A DNA stretch of 64,000 bases from Bythopirellula sp041737835. Lineage in GTDB: Bacteria > Planctomycetota > Planctomycetia > Pirellulales > Lacipirellulaceae. Positions within the stretch are counted from its first letter, which is position 1; each line of letters starts with the position of its first letter. The position numbers and the translations under genes were made by a program. This document shows, one piece after another, positions 54,466 through 62,981 of the stretch. Location: NCBI GenBank assembly GCA_041737835.1, contig JBGSQY010000072.1. One strand, written 5' to 3'. A model generated the notes under the pieces. The model was not told the DNA's origin. It did no database searches and saw nothing but the letters and a program-made list of their open reading frames with translations.

Positions 54466-55635
54466 ATGAGGATTGCTTATCTCGACTGTGCCAGTGGCAT
54501 TAGCGGCGACATGATGCTCGGAGCCCTTTTAGATGCCGGTGTCGATCTGACCACAGTTCAAGCCGGAATTGATTCACTCGGCCTGCCAAGCTGCCGGTTG
54601 GAAGTGGTGGAAACCAAAAAATGTGGTTTCCGAGCGCTGCAACTCACCGTCGCGCATGAGCCCGAACACAAGCATCGCCACTTGCATCACATCGACGCGA
54701 TGATCGATGGCAGCACGCTCTCTGAAAATCAAAAACAACTCGCCAAAAAAATCTTTCTCCGGCTCGCCGAAGCTGAAGCCAAAGTTCACGGCACGACGAT
54801 CCAGAAAGTTCACTTTCACGAAGTCGGTGCGGTCGATTCCATTGCGGATATTGTCGGCTCGGCCATCGCTTGGGATCTGCTCGGCGTCGACCACATCGTC
54901 TGTTCGCCGATTCCCACGGGCACCGGGTTTGTCGAGATCGCTCATGGTCGGTGTGCGATTCCCGCCCCCGCAACGGGAGAACTCCTGCGTGGCGTACCGC
55001 TGGCAGCTTCGACTGTGGCAGGTGAACTTACGACTCCCACCGGTGCGGCCATCGTCGCGGCGCTCGTGGATGAGTTTGGTCCCGTCCCCGCGATGTCGAT
55101 TGAAAAAATTGGTTACGGCGCGGGACAAAAAGATTTCGAGCATCCCAACCTGCTGCGATTATTGGTGGGCGAAACGGCGGCCATTAAAAGTCAATTTGCG
55201 AGCGACACAATCACGCTTTTGGAAACCAATCTCGATGACACCACCGGCGAAACGATTGGCCACTGTGCCACGCTGCTATGGCAAGCCGGCGCGCTCGACG
55301 TGGCGACCACCGCGCTGGCGATGAAAAAGAACCGCCCCGGCGTATTGCTTCAAGTGCAATGCCATGCGAGCGATGCCGAGAAACTCGCGACAATCATCTT
55401 TCGCGAAACAACGGCCCTCGGCTTACGTCGCTCGACGCTCGACCGTTGGATATTGCCTCGGCACAGCGTCAGCGTCGTTACGCCCTATGGCGAGATCACG
55501 GGAATCGTGGCACAACTTCCGAATGGCAGCGAAAAGTTTTCGCCGGAATACGAAGCATGCGTGCAAGCCGCGGAAAAACATAAAGTCTCGTTAAGCATGA
55601 TTGAAGCAGCGGCTCGCTCCGCGTTTGGAAAGTAA
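54466..55635 (+). CDS. larC: LarC, nickel-pincer cofactor cyclometallase
   Basis: LarC inserts nickel, using CTP, into the pyridinium-dithioate mononucleotide to make the nickel-pincer cofactor of LarA-type racemases. The 389-residue protein has YLDCASGISGDMMLGALLDAG, VHFHEVGAVDSIADIVG, ELTTPTGAAIV, the downstream IGYGAGQKDFEHPNLLR, ETNLDDTTGETIGH and a C-terminal domain. In lactobacilli larC is split and expressed by frameshifting; here it is a single open frame. No larA, larB or larE lies nearby. AAGGCGGT sits just before ATG 54466. The small coiled-coil gene follows after four bases. Confidence 0.95.
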   Translation: MRIAYLDCASGISGDMMLGALLDAGVDLTTVQAGIDSLGLPSCRLEVVETKKCGFRALQLTVAHEPEHKHRHLHHIDAMIDGSTLSENQKQLAKKIFLRLAEAEAKVHGTTIQKVHFHEVGAVDSIADIVGSAIAWDLLGVDHIVCSPIPTGTGFVEIAHGRCAIPAPATGELLRGVPLAASTVAGELTTPTGAAIVAALVDEFGPVPAMSIEKIGYGAGQKDFEHPNLLRLLVGETAAIKSQFASDTITLLETNLDDTTGETIGHCATLLWQAGALDVATTALAMKKNRPGVLLQVQCHASDAEKLATIIFRETTALGLRRSTLDRWILPRHSVSVVTPYGEITGIVAQLPNGSEKFSPEYEACVQAAEKHKVSLSMIEAAARSAFGK

Positions 55636-55639
55636 ACCG

Positions 55640-55963
55640 ATGATCGTCATCTTCGCCAACTTGGGAGCGTCTGTCTTAATGCTAGCCGGCTGTGCCGTGC
55701 TGATTTACACGCTCATGCGCAAAGCCCAAGCCGAAAAGGCCCGTCAGCGCAACACAACCGTCGTGAACGACATGCGCCGGCTACCGCCAACGGCGAAGCC
55801 CTGGAAAACGAGCGAGATGAGCGCCGAAATGATTGATCTCGCCCGCGATCTCAACGGCCAACTCACGACGAAGATCATCGTGCTCGAGCAACTGATCGCC
55901 GACAGTCAAAAGCAAATCGCCCGCATGGAAAGTTTGCTTGAGCGGATGGAACATCATAAATAG
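55640..55963 (+). CDS. Small membrane-anchored coiled-coil protein
   Basis: The start is ATG 55640, four bases after the larC stop and with GGAAAG upstream. The 107-residue protein has one N-terminal membrane helix (MIVIFANLGASVLMLAGCAVLIYTL), a basic segment (RKAQAEKARQR) and a C-terminal coiled coil (ARDLNGQLTTKIIVLEQLIADSQ; MESLLERMEHHK). Single-pass proteins with cytoplasmic coiled coils often act as scaffolds. It is translationally linked to larC by position, but I see no nickel-related motif. Confidence 0.8.
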   Translation: MIVIFANLGASVLMLAGCAVLIYTLMRKAQAEKARQRNTTVVNDMRRLPPTAKPWKTSEMSAEMIDLARDLNGQLTTKIIVLEQLIADSQKQIARMESLLERMEHHK

Positions 55964-55965
55964 CC

Positions 55966-55982
55966 GAGGCGTCCCGCCTCGG
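55966..55982. repeat. Palindromic hairpin element between convergent genes
   Basis: CCGAGGC-GTCC-GCCTCGG forms a tight stem-loop just after the small coiled-coil gene. It lacks a T-run on the plus strand, so it is a stem rather than a canonical terminator. Similar hairpins occur elsewhere in planctomycete intergenic DNA. Confidence 0.5.
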
Positions 55983-55992
55983 AAAAAAAGAT

Positions 55993-56484
55993 TTAAGCCA
56001 CCGCGACTTCGTTGTCGCTCGACAGCACCTTCGGCACCAGCTTGATCCGCAAACGCTCCACGCGAAAAAACTGCCGCTCGGCCCGTTTGCACAAATGCTC
56101 GAAATTGGTTTCAAACAGAATCGGCTCCTCGGGTTGCAATACCCGCAAAGCCCGCCACAGCGCAAGCTTCCCCATAATCCCCAGCGAAAGCGTTTCGAGT
56201 GCTTCAAACGTGCTCAACGACGCACCATCGCTGCCCAACTTCCAAAGGCTCGCCTTCTGCGCCAGCCAGGCAGCACCCTCTTTCAACTTATTCTGGGGCT
56301 GACCGATCTTATCCGCCAAATGCTCCAACACCTGACGATCTTCCTCGATTTCGTAGAGCAACTCCTCGGCGAGATTCTTCACCGCGATGTTTTCGCGATC
56401 TTCCCGCAAGGTTTGCAGCAAGCTGATCGCAAACCGCGCCCCCGCCAAGTGATCGTGCATGTAAGTAATCAGCGTATTGCTCAT
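55993..56484 (-). CDS. Helical protein resembling a ferritin-like bundle
   Basis: The start is ATG 56484 (MSNTLITYMHDHLAG), 14 bases after a dispersed repeat. The 163-residue protein is almost entirely helical: ARFAISLLQTLREDR, LAEELLYEIEEDRQVLEHLADKIG, FEALETLSLGIMGKLALWRALR, FEHLCKRAERQFFRVERLR. The Glu/His/Asp spacing along the helices (HDH, EE, ERR) is compatible with a four-helix bundle, possibly metal-binding, but I cannot confirm a di-metal site. It is preceded on the same strand by the Rho-N-like gene. Confidence 0.7.
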   Translation of the reverse strand: MSNTLITYMHDHLAGARFAISLLQTLREDRENIAVKNLAEELLYEIEEDRQVLEHLADKIGQPQNKLKEGAAWLAQKASLWKLGSDGASLSTFEALETLSLGIMGKLALWRALRVLQPEEPILFETNFEHLCKRAERQFFRVERLRIKLVPKVLSSDNEVAVA

Positions 56485-56497
56485 CTTTAGATCTCTA

Positions 56498-56522
56498 CTA
56501 GCCGAGGGCGGCAGCCCACGGT
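56498..56522. repeat. Dispersed intergenic repeat, copy 3
   Basis: CTAGCCGAGG...CCCACGG, the reverse complement of copy 1 at 13187 with 24 of 24 bases identical. It lies in the short gap directly upstream of the helical-bundle gene start. Confidence 0.7.
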
Positions 56523-56537
56523 TTCTCAACTTAAAGA

Positions 56538-56900
56538 CTACTTTGGCGTTCTCCGCGGCGGCTCGGCATACGTCCGAATCGTCGCGAGCAGTTCTTCTTG
56601 ATCCGTAATCTGGGCGTAATTCGGAATCTGCAACATCCCCGCCACCGCACGCAGTTCGTCAATCGAAAGTTCTTCCAAGTTCACCGGGATCACAACATCA
56701 TTGCTATCAGCCGACCAAACAACCGTATCTGCCGTATCTGCTTCGGCGTCGTAGTTGTCGCGCGCCGCTTCGATCTCGACGGACCGCAACGCCTCGGCGG
56801 CATCGCAGATGTCGTCGCTGGTGATCGAATCCCCGTCAGAATTTTTTTCGGGGCGATTGGCGCGCAACGAACCGACTGTCGAACTCCCTGGCTTAGACAT
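56538..56900 (-). CDS. Protein with a C-terminal Rho-N/SAP-like domain
   Basis: The 120-residue protein has a disordered acidic N-terminal half and a C-terminal motif, LSIDELRAVAGMLQIP followed by YAQITDQEELLATIRTY, which matches the Rho-N/SAP-like helix-extended-loop-helix fold found at the start of Rho and in small nucleic-acid-binding proteins. It could bind RNA or DNA. It lies upstream of the helical-bundle gene on the same strand, and the two may be co-transcribed. The binding target is unknown. Confidence 0.75.
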   Translation of the reverse strand: MSKPGSSTVGSLRANRPEKNSDGDSITSDDICDAAEALRSVEIEAARDNYDAEADTADTVVWSADSNDVVIPVNLEELSIDELRAVAGMLQIPNYAQITDQEELLATIRTYAEPPRRTPK

Positions 56901-56940
56901 CGATGTGTCTCCTGATTTGGCGACGAATTAAAAATTTGAT

Positions 56941-57408
56941 TTAGGATGCGCGACTTAACGTCTCTACGGGCACGTCGCGACTGAGTTCTTTTTTAAGCAA
57001 AGCAAGATTCTTGCGATTAGCCCGCCAGGCCATGTCGAACAAATCTCCCACCAATGGCACGGCACCCACGACAAAGTCGATCCCCACATTGCCGAGCATC
57101 CGCCACAACGTCCATTTGGATACGCCAAGGCGATTCGCTTCCCACATAAAGTACACCGACATCGCCGTCGTAAAACCATCACCGGCCACCGGCACGAGTC
57201 CGATGAGTGTGTCCCACCCGAAACGCATCTTTGTGCCGGGCACTTTGTAGCGGTCATCCAAAACCGTCGTCAGCCATTCCAATCGACGCATCACCTGCGC
57301 TCGATCCAAGGGCTCGCGTTCATCGGCGGTAAAGCCGCCTATGACAGGCCACATGCGCTGCTGCGAATCGCGCTGATTGGCAACTAACCAGTTCATATTT
57401 TTTACCAT
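56941..57408 (-). CDS. DUF4112 membrane protein
   Basis: The start is ATG 57408 (MVKNMNWLVAN); the frame continues upstream without support, and the ribosome binding site is weak. The 155-residue protein has the DUF4112 signature: LEWLTTVLDDRYKVPGT, FGWDTLIGLVPVAGDGFTTAMSVYF and VGIDFVVGAVPLVGDLFDMAW, containing two hydrophobic hairpins separated by a conserved polar segment. The family's function is unknown. It is separated from the Rho-N-like gene by 40 bases, on the same strand. Confidence 0.93.
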   Translation of the reverse strand: MVKNMNWLVANQRDSQQRMWPVIGGFTADEREPLDRAQVMRRLEWLTTVLDDRYKVPGTKMRFGWDTLIGLVPVAGDGFTTAMSVYFMWEANRLGVSKWTLWRMLGNVGIDFVVGAVPLVGDLFDMAWRANRKNLALLKKELSRDVPVETLSRAS

Positions 57409-57527
57409 GACATTTTGGCAGGGGAAGATAGAGGCGGACAAGACAGGGGGCAAATGCCGTTCCAAGCGCGGCAAACCCGAATTTCCGACAAGCGAAGAAG
57501 TCTCGCGCAGAAAGTGGCAGGCACTGA

Positions 57528-57920
57528 CTAGGGCGCGACCATTGGCGAGCAAAGTTCCACCAACGTCCCCTCAATGCTCCGCACGTAAGCCACGACCTGC
57601 CCCCACGGCTTGGTCTTCGGTTCGGAGATTGGCTGTGCCCCCGCGGCGACCGCCTGCTCGTAAGCCGCGGGAACGTCGGTCGTGGTCAAACCGATCTCCA
57701 CGCCAAACGGCTGCCCCTCGGCCGAAATTCGTGCGTAACCCCCGGGCAGATTTTGTTCAGCCACTTCGTGCGCGGCAAACGCCAACACCGTCGCACCGGT
57801 TTCTAACTCACCGTAGCCGCTCTCATGCAGAAACCGCGTCGCCAAGCCAAATGCCTTGTCATAAAACTCCAGCGTTACCGCCACGTCGTCGACGTAGATA
57901 ATCGTGTAGCCAAAATTCAT
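57528..57920 (-). CDS. VOC-superfamily (glyoxalase-like) protein
   Basis: The start is ATG 57920, overlapping the upstream redoxin stop by four bases (ATGA). The 130-residue protein has the paired beta-alpha-beta-beta-beta pattern of VOC proteins: YTIIYVDDVAVTLEFYDKAFG, ETGATVLAFAAHEVAE, FGVEIGLTTTDVPAAYEQA, VVAYVRSIEGTLVELCSP. Family members bind a metal and act as glyoxalases, dioxygenases or antibiotic-binding proteins. The Glu in ELCSP is a likely metal ligand; the activity is unknown. Confidence 0.92.
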   Translation of the reverse strand: MNFGYTIIYVDDVAVTLEFYDKAFGLATRFLHESGYGELETGATVLAFAAHEVAEQNLPGGYARISAEGQPFGVEIGLTTTDVPAAYEQAVAAGAQPISEPKTKPWGQVVAYVRSIEGTLVELCSPMVAP

Positions 57921-58993
57921 GACGACTCCCCTGAGGTTGCTGGCTCGGCAAGCAACTCTTCGATTTGCCGCCGCGCAACTTTTTGATTGCCGGCATCCTC
58001 CCAGTTCAGCTCGCCATACCACCAATACCGCACGCGGCCTTGCTTGTCGATGATGTACACGCTCGGCCACATGTTGTTATACCAAGCCTGCCACATCTTC
58101 TTCTCTTTATCGACCGCCACGGGGAACTTCAACTCATGTTTCTCCAGAGAAGCTCGTAGTTGCGCGTTATCCGTTTCAAACTCCGTCTCTGGCGTGTGAA
58201 TGCCAATCTGCGCAACGTCTTTCCCTTGGAACGCCTCATGCCACTCGCGATACCAGGGATAGTTGTTAATGCAGTTGCTGCAACCAAAGGCAAAGAAGTG
58301 AACGACAACGACTTTGCCGCGCAACGTTTCCAGGGAAAGCGGCTCGGAATTCACCCACTCTTCAATCCCCACAAACTCCGGTGCCCAGGCGGGGCTCTTT
58401 ACGACCTTACTGAAATCAAATGGCTGTCCCAACAAGCGGCCATAGGCATCTTGCTGTTCCGGGGATAGCAGTTCGACGACTTCCTTATGCCGTTCGGCGT
58501 TGAGTTGAGGCAGCTCACCCTCCAGCGCTTCCATGCCGCGCTGCTGCAAGTCATGCAGCCTGTTGCGAAACCGCGTGGAGATCTCCGTGAGCCTTGTCTG
58601 CTGTTCGTCGGTCAGCTGGAGCGCTTTGCCAATGTCTTTACGTAGCAGGGCATCGTAGCCTTGCGCTTGCAGCGTGAGCCCCTGCAATCGCAGGCGTTGA
58701 TCGTTCGTGAACAATTTCTTGAGCTCGGCCCGAATCTCGACAAGTTCCGGCTGGGCTGTCTTGTCGGCCCCCGACGGGCTCACATCACGAATCGCCAGCA
58801 GCATGCGATTGTGCTTGCGCAACAGCTCATCCAGCGATTGACGCTGCTCGGGCGTGCAAGCCAGTTCCTGCCGCACGGCGTCATCGCGAATGAGTAGAAT
58901 CGTGGGATCTGTGAGTTGCGGCTTCTCAGCTGCTTCAACCGACCACGAGAAAATTCCCAGAAGGCAGGAAATAATCAATGTTCTGATGAACAT
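57917..58993 (-). CDS. Exported thioredoxin-like protein with a helical N-terminal region
   Basis: TTGGAGCG precedes ATG 58993. The 358-residue product has a signal peptide (MFIRTLIISCLLGIFSWSVEA-AE), then a long helical region with two similar halves (EQRQSLDELLRKHNRMLL; DEQQTRLTEISTRFRNRLHDLQQR; SPEQQDAYGRLLGQPF). A redoxin domain follows with the active site FGCSNCINN and a TlpA-like downstream sequence (AWYNNMWPSVYIIDKQGRV). It lacks a membrane anchor beyond the signal. It probably reduces or isomerises envelope disulfides, noteworthy beside Cys-rich envelope proteins. It is coupled to the VOC gene. Confidence 0.93.
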   Translation of the reverse strand: MFIRTLIISCLLGIFSWSVEAAEKPQLTDPTILLIRDDAVRQELACTPEQRQSLDELLRKHNRMLLAIRDVSPSGADKTAQPELVEIRAELKKLFTNDQRLRLQGLTLQAQGYDALLRKDIGKALQLTDEQQTRLTEISTRFRNRLHDLQQRGMEALEGELPQLNAERHKEVVELLSPEQQDAYGRLLGQPFDFSKVVKSPAWAPEFVGIEEWVNSEPLSLETLRGKVVVVHFFAFGCSNCINNYPWYREWHEAFQGKDVAQIGIHTPETEFETDNAQLRASLEKHELKFPVAVDKEKKMWQAWYNNMWPSVYIIDKQGRVRYWWYGELNWEDAGNQKVARRQIEELLAEPATSGESS

Positions 58994-59020
58994 GACGTTG
59001 GCGCTCCAAAAAAAATCAAA

Positions 59021-59049
59021 GCCGGCCCACGGTCATTCCCTGGGCCGGC
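59021..59049 (-). terminator. Rho-independent terminator of the spondin/PEP-CTERM gene
   Basis: GCCGGCCCA pairs with TGGGCCGGC around an eleven-base loop. On the minus strand the stem is followed by TTTGATTTTTTTTGG. It lies about 30 bases after the stop at 59081 and before the redoxin start. Confidence 0.9.
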
Positions 59050-59080
59050 AAGTTGCTGTCATGATTCCGCAAAAGATATC

Positions 59081-59899
59081 CTAGCAAATTCTGTGGCGAG
59101 TCGCACTCAGTGCCATCAAGCCCAATAATGTCAGCAAGATCGACGTAGGTTCGGGTACTCTCTCAAAGGAAACTCTCAAAACGGGCGTATTCGCAGTTAG
59201 CAAAGAGCTATCGAATGTGTAACCGGCTGCCGTCGTGAAACCATTGAATGCCGAAAGGTCCGCAAAGTTGAAAGTGACCGGCAAATTTTCATTTTCTCTC
59301 TGCGCGTTGACTCCACCAACAAGAAACGCGGCATTAGCGGGATTCTCCTTTTCCGAACCAGCGTCCCAGATCCGGCTCGCGTCTTCGGTAATACTTGTCA
59401 GCAGCAATTCTCCGTTCGCATCCAGAATTTCAAAAGCGGTCGGATTTGCGTTCCCCAGAAAATGATCGTTACTTGGCACGACCATCGTGCCAAAGGTAAA
59501 GAAACGGTTTGCGACATCCACTTCGATCAGCGTTGATGCCATATCGCCCGGCAAGAAGGGAGGAATGGTTGGTCCCAACACACTTCCCAAATTAGCGTTA
59601 GGCTCGGCGGCGGCAAAAGCTGGAAACCACGTCGAACCCGAGCCACCTTCGGCAATCGTCACGATCGGGGCCTGCGAGATGTCGGGATTGCCTAACAAAA
59701 AAGCGGGTTGGTTGTTATCGAAAGAATCGAACGTTCCGTTGCCAAAACCAAACCGCAGGGGTGCTAGCGAAATGCTATTAGCGGGGGCGAGATTCTCCAC
59801 AGTAACGCGAAGCTTAACAGTTTGCGCCTGTGCGGGTGATAAACTACCGCAAAACAAGAGAACTACTTTCAAGGAAATAAGCGTGCGTAAATACATCAT
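59081..59899 (-). CDS. Exported spondin-domain protein with a PEP-CTERM sorting signal
   Basis: GGAGG lies five bases before ATG 59899. The 272-residue product has a signal peptide ending PAQAQ. A spondin-like domain follows (VKLRVTVENLAPANSISLAPLRFG; GNPDISQAPIVTIAEGGSGS; LIEVDVANRFFTFGTMVVPSND). The C-terminus carries the PEP-CTERM tripartite signal: VPEPT, a hydrophobic helix (SILLTLLGLMALSAT) and Arg/His residues. Exosortase removes this tag and the protein is placed at the surface or released. The proteins are often associated with exopolysaccharide production. The gene lies downstream of an ECF/anti-sigma pair. Confidence 0.93.
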   Translation of the reverse strand: MMYLRTLISLKVVLLFCGSLSPAQAQTVKLRVTVENLAPANSISLAPLRFGFGNGTFDSFDNNQPAFLLGNPDISQAPIVTIAEGGSGSTWFPAFAAAEPNANLGSVLGPTIPPFLPGDMASTLIEVDVANRFFTFGTMVVPSNDHFLGNANPTAFEILDANGELLLTSITEDASRIWDAGSEKENPANAAFLVGGVNAQRENENLPVTFNFADLSAFNGFTTAAGYTFDSSLLTANTPVLRVSFERVPEPTSILLTLLGLMALSATRHRIC

Positions 59900-60035
59900 C
59901 TGTCCCTCCGAGGTGCGTGAGAAGAAATCGCCAACATAGTACGATTTCGTAACTTCGGAGATTTAGACGCTAGGCTGAGAGAAACATTACAAGCTGAATG
60001 AAAAATTTATTGAACTTAATCTTCGTTAAGTCAAT

Positions 60036-60335
60036 TTATTTTTCTTGAGCACTCGCCTGTTCCAATAGATATTTAATTTGGGTACGCCGCGAAGATGAAA
60101 GTTGCAGCTTGCTCGCGACGAGTGCTTCCCTCAGAGGGATGGGCATTCGCGTGACCATGTCTTGCATGAATCTCAAATGCGAGCGAAATCGACGGCAAGC
60201 GCGACAAAACCAAATATGAAATCGCAAGGCCCACTTTTCCCGCGAGGAAAGCTGGCGATCTAACGATTCAGACTCCAAGCGAGTCGCTTCTCGACAACTG
60301 AGATTTAAAAGCGAGACACGAGTGTGTTGGTTCAT
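60036..60335 (-). CDS. Putative anti-sigma factor with ZAS-type zinc motif
   Basis: The start is ATG 60335, with GGTGGAG six bases upstream; a GTG directly after the sigma stop is the alternative. The 99-residue protein has the zinc-associated anti-sigma motif HIWFCRAC (H-x3-C-x2-C), in FHIWFCRACRRFRSH, with an upstream Cys (LSCREATRLES). It lacks a membrane helix, so the signal is probably cytoplasmic. Anti-sigma factors of this class hold the ECF factor until redox or other stress. It is directly downstream of the ECF gene. Confidence 0.85.
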   Translation of the reverse strand: MNQHTRVSLLNLSCREATRLESESLDRQLSSREKWALRFHIWFCRACRRFRSHLRFMQDMVTRMPIPLREALVASKLQLSSSRRTQIKYLLEQASAQEK

Positions 60336-60347
60336 TAACGACTCCAC

Positions 60348-60926
60348 CTAAGGCAAAAACCATTTCTTCTCTAAGCATTCTCTGAGCAAGATCCGCGCGC
60401 GATGAAGTCGCACGGCAAGATTTTGGGGAGTGATTGCTAGCTTTTGAGTCAATTCCTCAACCGCCAAGCGAGCCATTTCACGCAGATGAAAAGCTTGGGA
60501 CAAATGGGCGGGCAAATCTCCCAAACAACCTTGATAAACTCCCCAGAACTCTACGTTCTCGGCCAACTCCTCGGGTGCCGACTGCCACTTAGTCGGTGCG
60601 ACTTTCCATTTGCCTCGTTCACTGAAACTCACAGCGCAATCGGCTGTGTCGTCGTCAAGTAACTCAGGAGATTTGTGCTTCGCACGGTAGTAATCCGCGA
60701 TTTTTCGACGCAGAATCGCAACCAGCCAGGTGCCAAACCGGGCACGCCCGTCAAACTGCTTCCTATGACGAAACGCGGAAAGAAATGTTTCTTGCACCAA
60801 ATCTTCGGCATGTTCTACGTCGCCGACACGTGAACTGGCATATCGAAAGAGGACGTCACCATATTGATCAACCCACTCGCCAGGGTTGGCACAAGGCTCG
60901 GCTGCTGAAGCTGAGTTGGTTGACAT
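60348..60926 (-). CDS. ECF RNA polymerase sigma factor
   Basis: The 192-residue sigma-70-family protein has region 2 (VLFRYASSRVGDVEHAEDLVQETFLSAF; FGTWLVAILRRKIADYYRAK in short blocks) and region 4 (HLREMARLAVEELTQKLAITPQNLAVRLHRARILLRECL, in short blocks). It is followed by a ZAS-type anti-sigma gene, the standard ECF arrangement. The immediate downstream target may include the PEP-CTERM gene, which lies about 140 bases after the anti-sigma gene, though that is inference. Confidence 0.97.
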   Translation of the reverse strand: MSTNSASAAEPCANPGEWVDQYGDVLFRYASSRVGDVEHAEDLVQETFLSAFRHRKQFDGRARFGTWLVAILRRKIADYYRAKHKSPELLDDDTADCAVSFSERGKWKVAPTKWQSAPEELAENVEFWGVYQGCLGDLPAHLSQAFHLREMARLAVEELTQKLAITPQNLAVRLHRARILLRECLEKKWFLP

Positions 60927-61103
60927 GGCTAATCTGTTCCGGTCATTAGGGGGACTTCTTCCCTACAGAAAGTTCTCCTAAGGGCTTAGACGGTCCGCAT
61001 CCCGGAGGATTACAAAAAATCTTACCCATTCTGAAAAAATGCCATGAGAAATCGGCACCGTCATTCATTTACAGGTGACGTGATAAACCAATGAGCAAAA
61101 AAA

Positions 61104-62777
61104 CTAAAAATCCAACGAGCGCTCCACGCCCTTGTCCGTGCTGGGGTCAACCTTCTCGGCGGGTTGCTCTTTATCCTTCGCGACGTCCTGCTTTTCCCGC
61201 CAGGGCTGCTTCTTTTGATAACTGGCCAGTTCCTTGGCCAATTGGTCGTCGTTTTCGGGATCGTGCATATCGACCGCCTTTTGCGACCACTCGATCGCGT
61301 TGTCGAAGTTGCCCGACTCGGCAAACGCCGCCGCCAGCGTGCTCAAAATATGCGGTAACTTGTACTCGGTCAGCTCGCAGGCCTTGGTCGCCAAATCGAC
61401 AGCCCGCTTGCCGTCGCGGAGATTTGCTTCGGGAGAAGTTGCCAACACCCACGCCAGATTATTCAAAACCGAACTATCTTCCGGCTCAAGTTTGAGGGCT
61501 TCCTCAAAATCGGCAATCGCCTCGGCGTGCTTACCGACGTTTAAGTAAGCATCGGCACGACTCCGCAGGGCCAGAAAGTTTTCCGGATCCAACAGCAGCA
61601 CGTCATCGTATTCGGAGATCGCCTCTTCGGGCTGCTTATTGATTAAGTAGTACATCGCCAGTTGCATCTTCAACTCGGCTTGATTCGGCACGGCCTTGGT
61701 GAGTTGCTGCATCTCGTCGATCGCTTCGTCGAGTCGTTCAAGCTGAGCCAGAATCTCCCCGCGCAAGCGATGGGCCGCCACAACTTGCTGTTCTTCGAGA
61801 ACAGCATCAACGTCGGCTAACGCCTTATCGTATTGCTTATCGTTGAGATACGCTTCGGCGCGATGCACCAACGGCAACACGTCGCCGGGCTGCAACTCGA
61901 TTACCTTCGAAAATTCCTGGATCGACTTCTCGTAGTCCTGCTTCTCGCGATAAATCTCGCCACGTTGCTGATAAGGTCCAGGTGCTTGCGGGGCCAGTTT
62001 TGTGGCTTCATCAAAACTCTTAAGCGCATCATCCGGTTTGTCCAAATCGCGAAACACTTCGCCTTGCAAGATGAATGCGTTGGCGTCTTCGGGACTTTGT
62101 TCGATCAGCTTGTTAATATCCGTCAACGCGTCGTCGTACTTGCCCTTGCTCCGCAGAAACATCGCTCGCACGAGGGCAAAATTCGAGTTGTCGGGCACGA
62201 GCTTAATGGCTTCGTCAAAATCGGCCAGCGATTTCTCTTCGTCGGTTTGCACACGCGCACGAAGCATCAACGCCTCGGCCCGGTCATCCACGGGAATATC
62301 CTCCGCGGCGAGAAAGTTGGTGAGCAACCGCCGCGCTTCATGGGCATCGCCCCCTGGCAGCGACATCAATTTGCCGAGCATGTAGTTGGCTGTGGGAGGC
62401 GGATTGTCGTAAGCCAATACCCGCCGTAAATCGGAAACGATCAGCTTGAGAATCTGCTTGATGCGGTCGTCGCCAATCGAATTGGAATTGACCACCTGCA
62501 TGAGCGTCGAAGCTCGCTCCATGAGCGCGCCCGACAGCATCTGCTCGGCTGTTTCGGCGTCTTCAACTTCCAGCCCCTTGTCGAGCGCGACTTGCAGCTT
62601 GTCGATGACTTGATTGAGATCGGGCAGCCCTTCGGCCGTCACCCGCATCCGCATCGCCTCGTCGAGATCGTCCTGGCCCTTGCTTTCCGCGTGAGCCAAT
62701 TGGCCCCCGACAGTCAAAACCACGAACGAAAAAAGAAATACCACAAAAGCCGCGAGGTGCGTGCGCCGATCCATCAT
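61104..62777 (-). CDS. Exported TPR-repeat protein
   Basis: The start is ATG 62777 (MMDRRTHLAAFVVF), with AAAGG eight bases upstream, giving a signal peptide ending LAHA-ES. The 557-residue protein is a string of TPR units (NSNFALVRAMFLRSKGKYDDALTD in short blocks; DANAFILQGEVFRDLDKPDDAL; VLPLVHRAEAYLNDKQYDKAL; SSVLNNLAWVLATSPEANLRDG) followed by a charged Lys/Gln tail. It is the third TPR-rich exported protein here, with the giant TPR and D-x-F-G proteins. It acts as a scaffold; the partner is unknown. Confidence 0.93.
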   Translation of the reverse strand: MMDRRTHLAAFVVFLFSFVVLTVGGQLAHAESKGQDDLDEAMRMRVTAEGLPDLNQVIDKLQVALDKGLEVEDAETAEQMLSGALMERASTLMQVVNSNSIGDDRIKQILKLIVSDLRRVLAYDNPPPTANYMLGKLMSLPGGDAHEARRLLTNFLAAEDIPVDDRAEALMLRARVQTDEEKSLADFDEAIKLVPDNSNFALVRAMFLRSKGKYDDALTDINKLIEQSPEDANAFILQGEVFRDLDKPDDALKSFDEATKLAPQAPGPYQQRGEIYREKQDYEKSIQEFSKVIELQPGDVLPLVHRAEAYLNDKQYDKALADVDAVLEEQQVVAAHRLRGEILAQLERLDEAIDEMQQLTKAVPNQAELKMQLAMYYLINKQPEEAISEYDDVLLLDPENFLALRSRADAYLNVGKHAEAIADFEEALKLEPEDSSVLNNLAWVLATSPEANLRDGKRAVDLATKACELTEYKLPHILSTLAAAFAESGNFDNAIEWSQKAVDMHDPENDDQLAKELASYQKKQPWREKQDVAKDKEQPAEKVDPSTDKGVERSLDF

Positions 62778-62981
62778 CGTCCTAACCTTTTGAGTGCTTG
62801 CAAAACGGGAAGAGACATCCTTGGGAAGAAATCCGCGTCTTATTATTACCTTTAAGGGCGATTCTGGCCACGGAGAACTCCCGCTGCCCCGCGACTTTCG
62901 CGACTGTCGCAAAGAGACGTTGTCGACTAAAATTGCCGTTTTTCACATGTTCTCACGGCCAAAACACCAGAAAGCAGGGCC

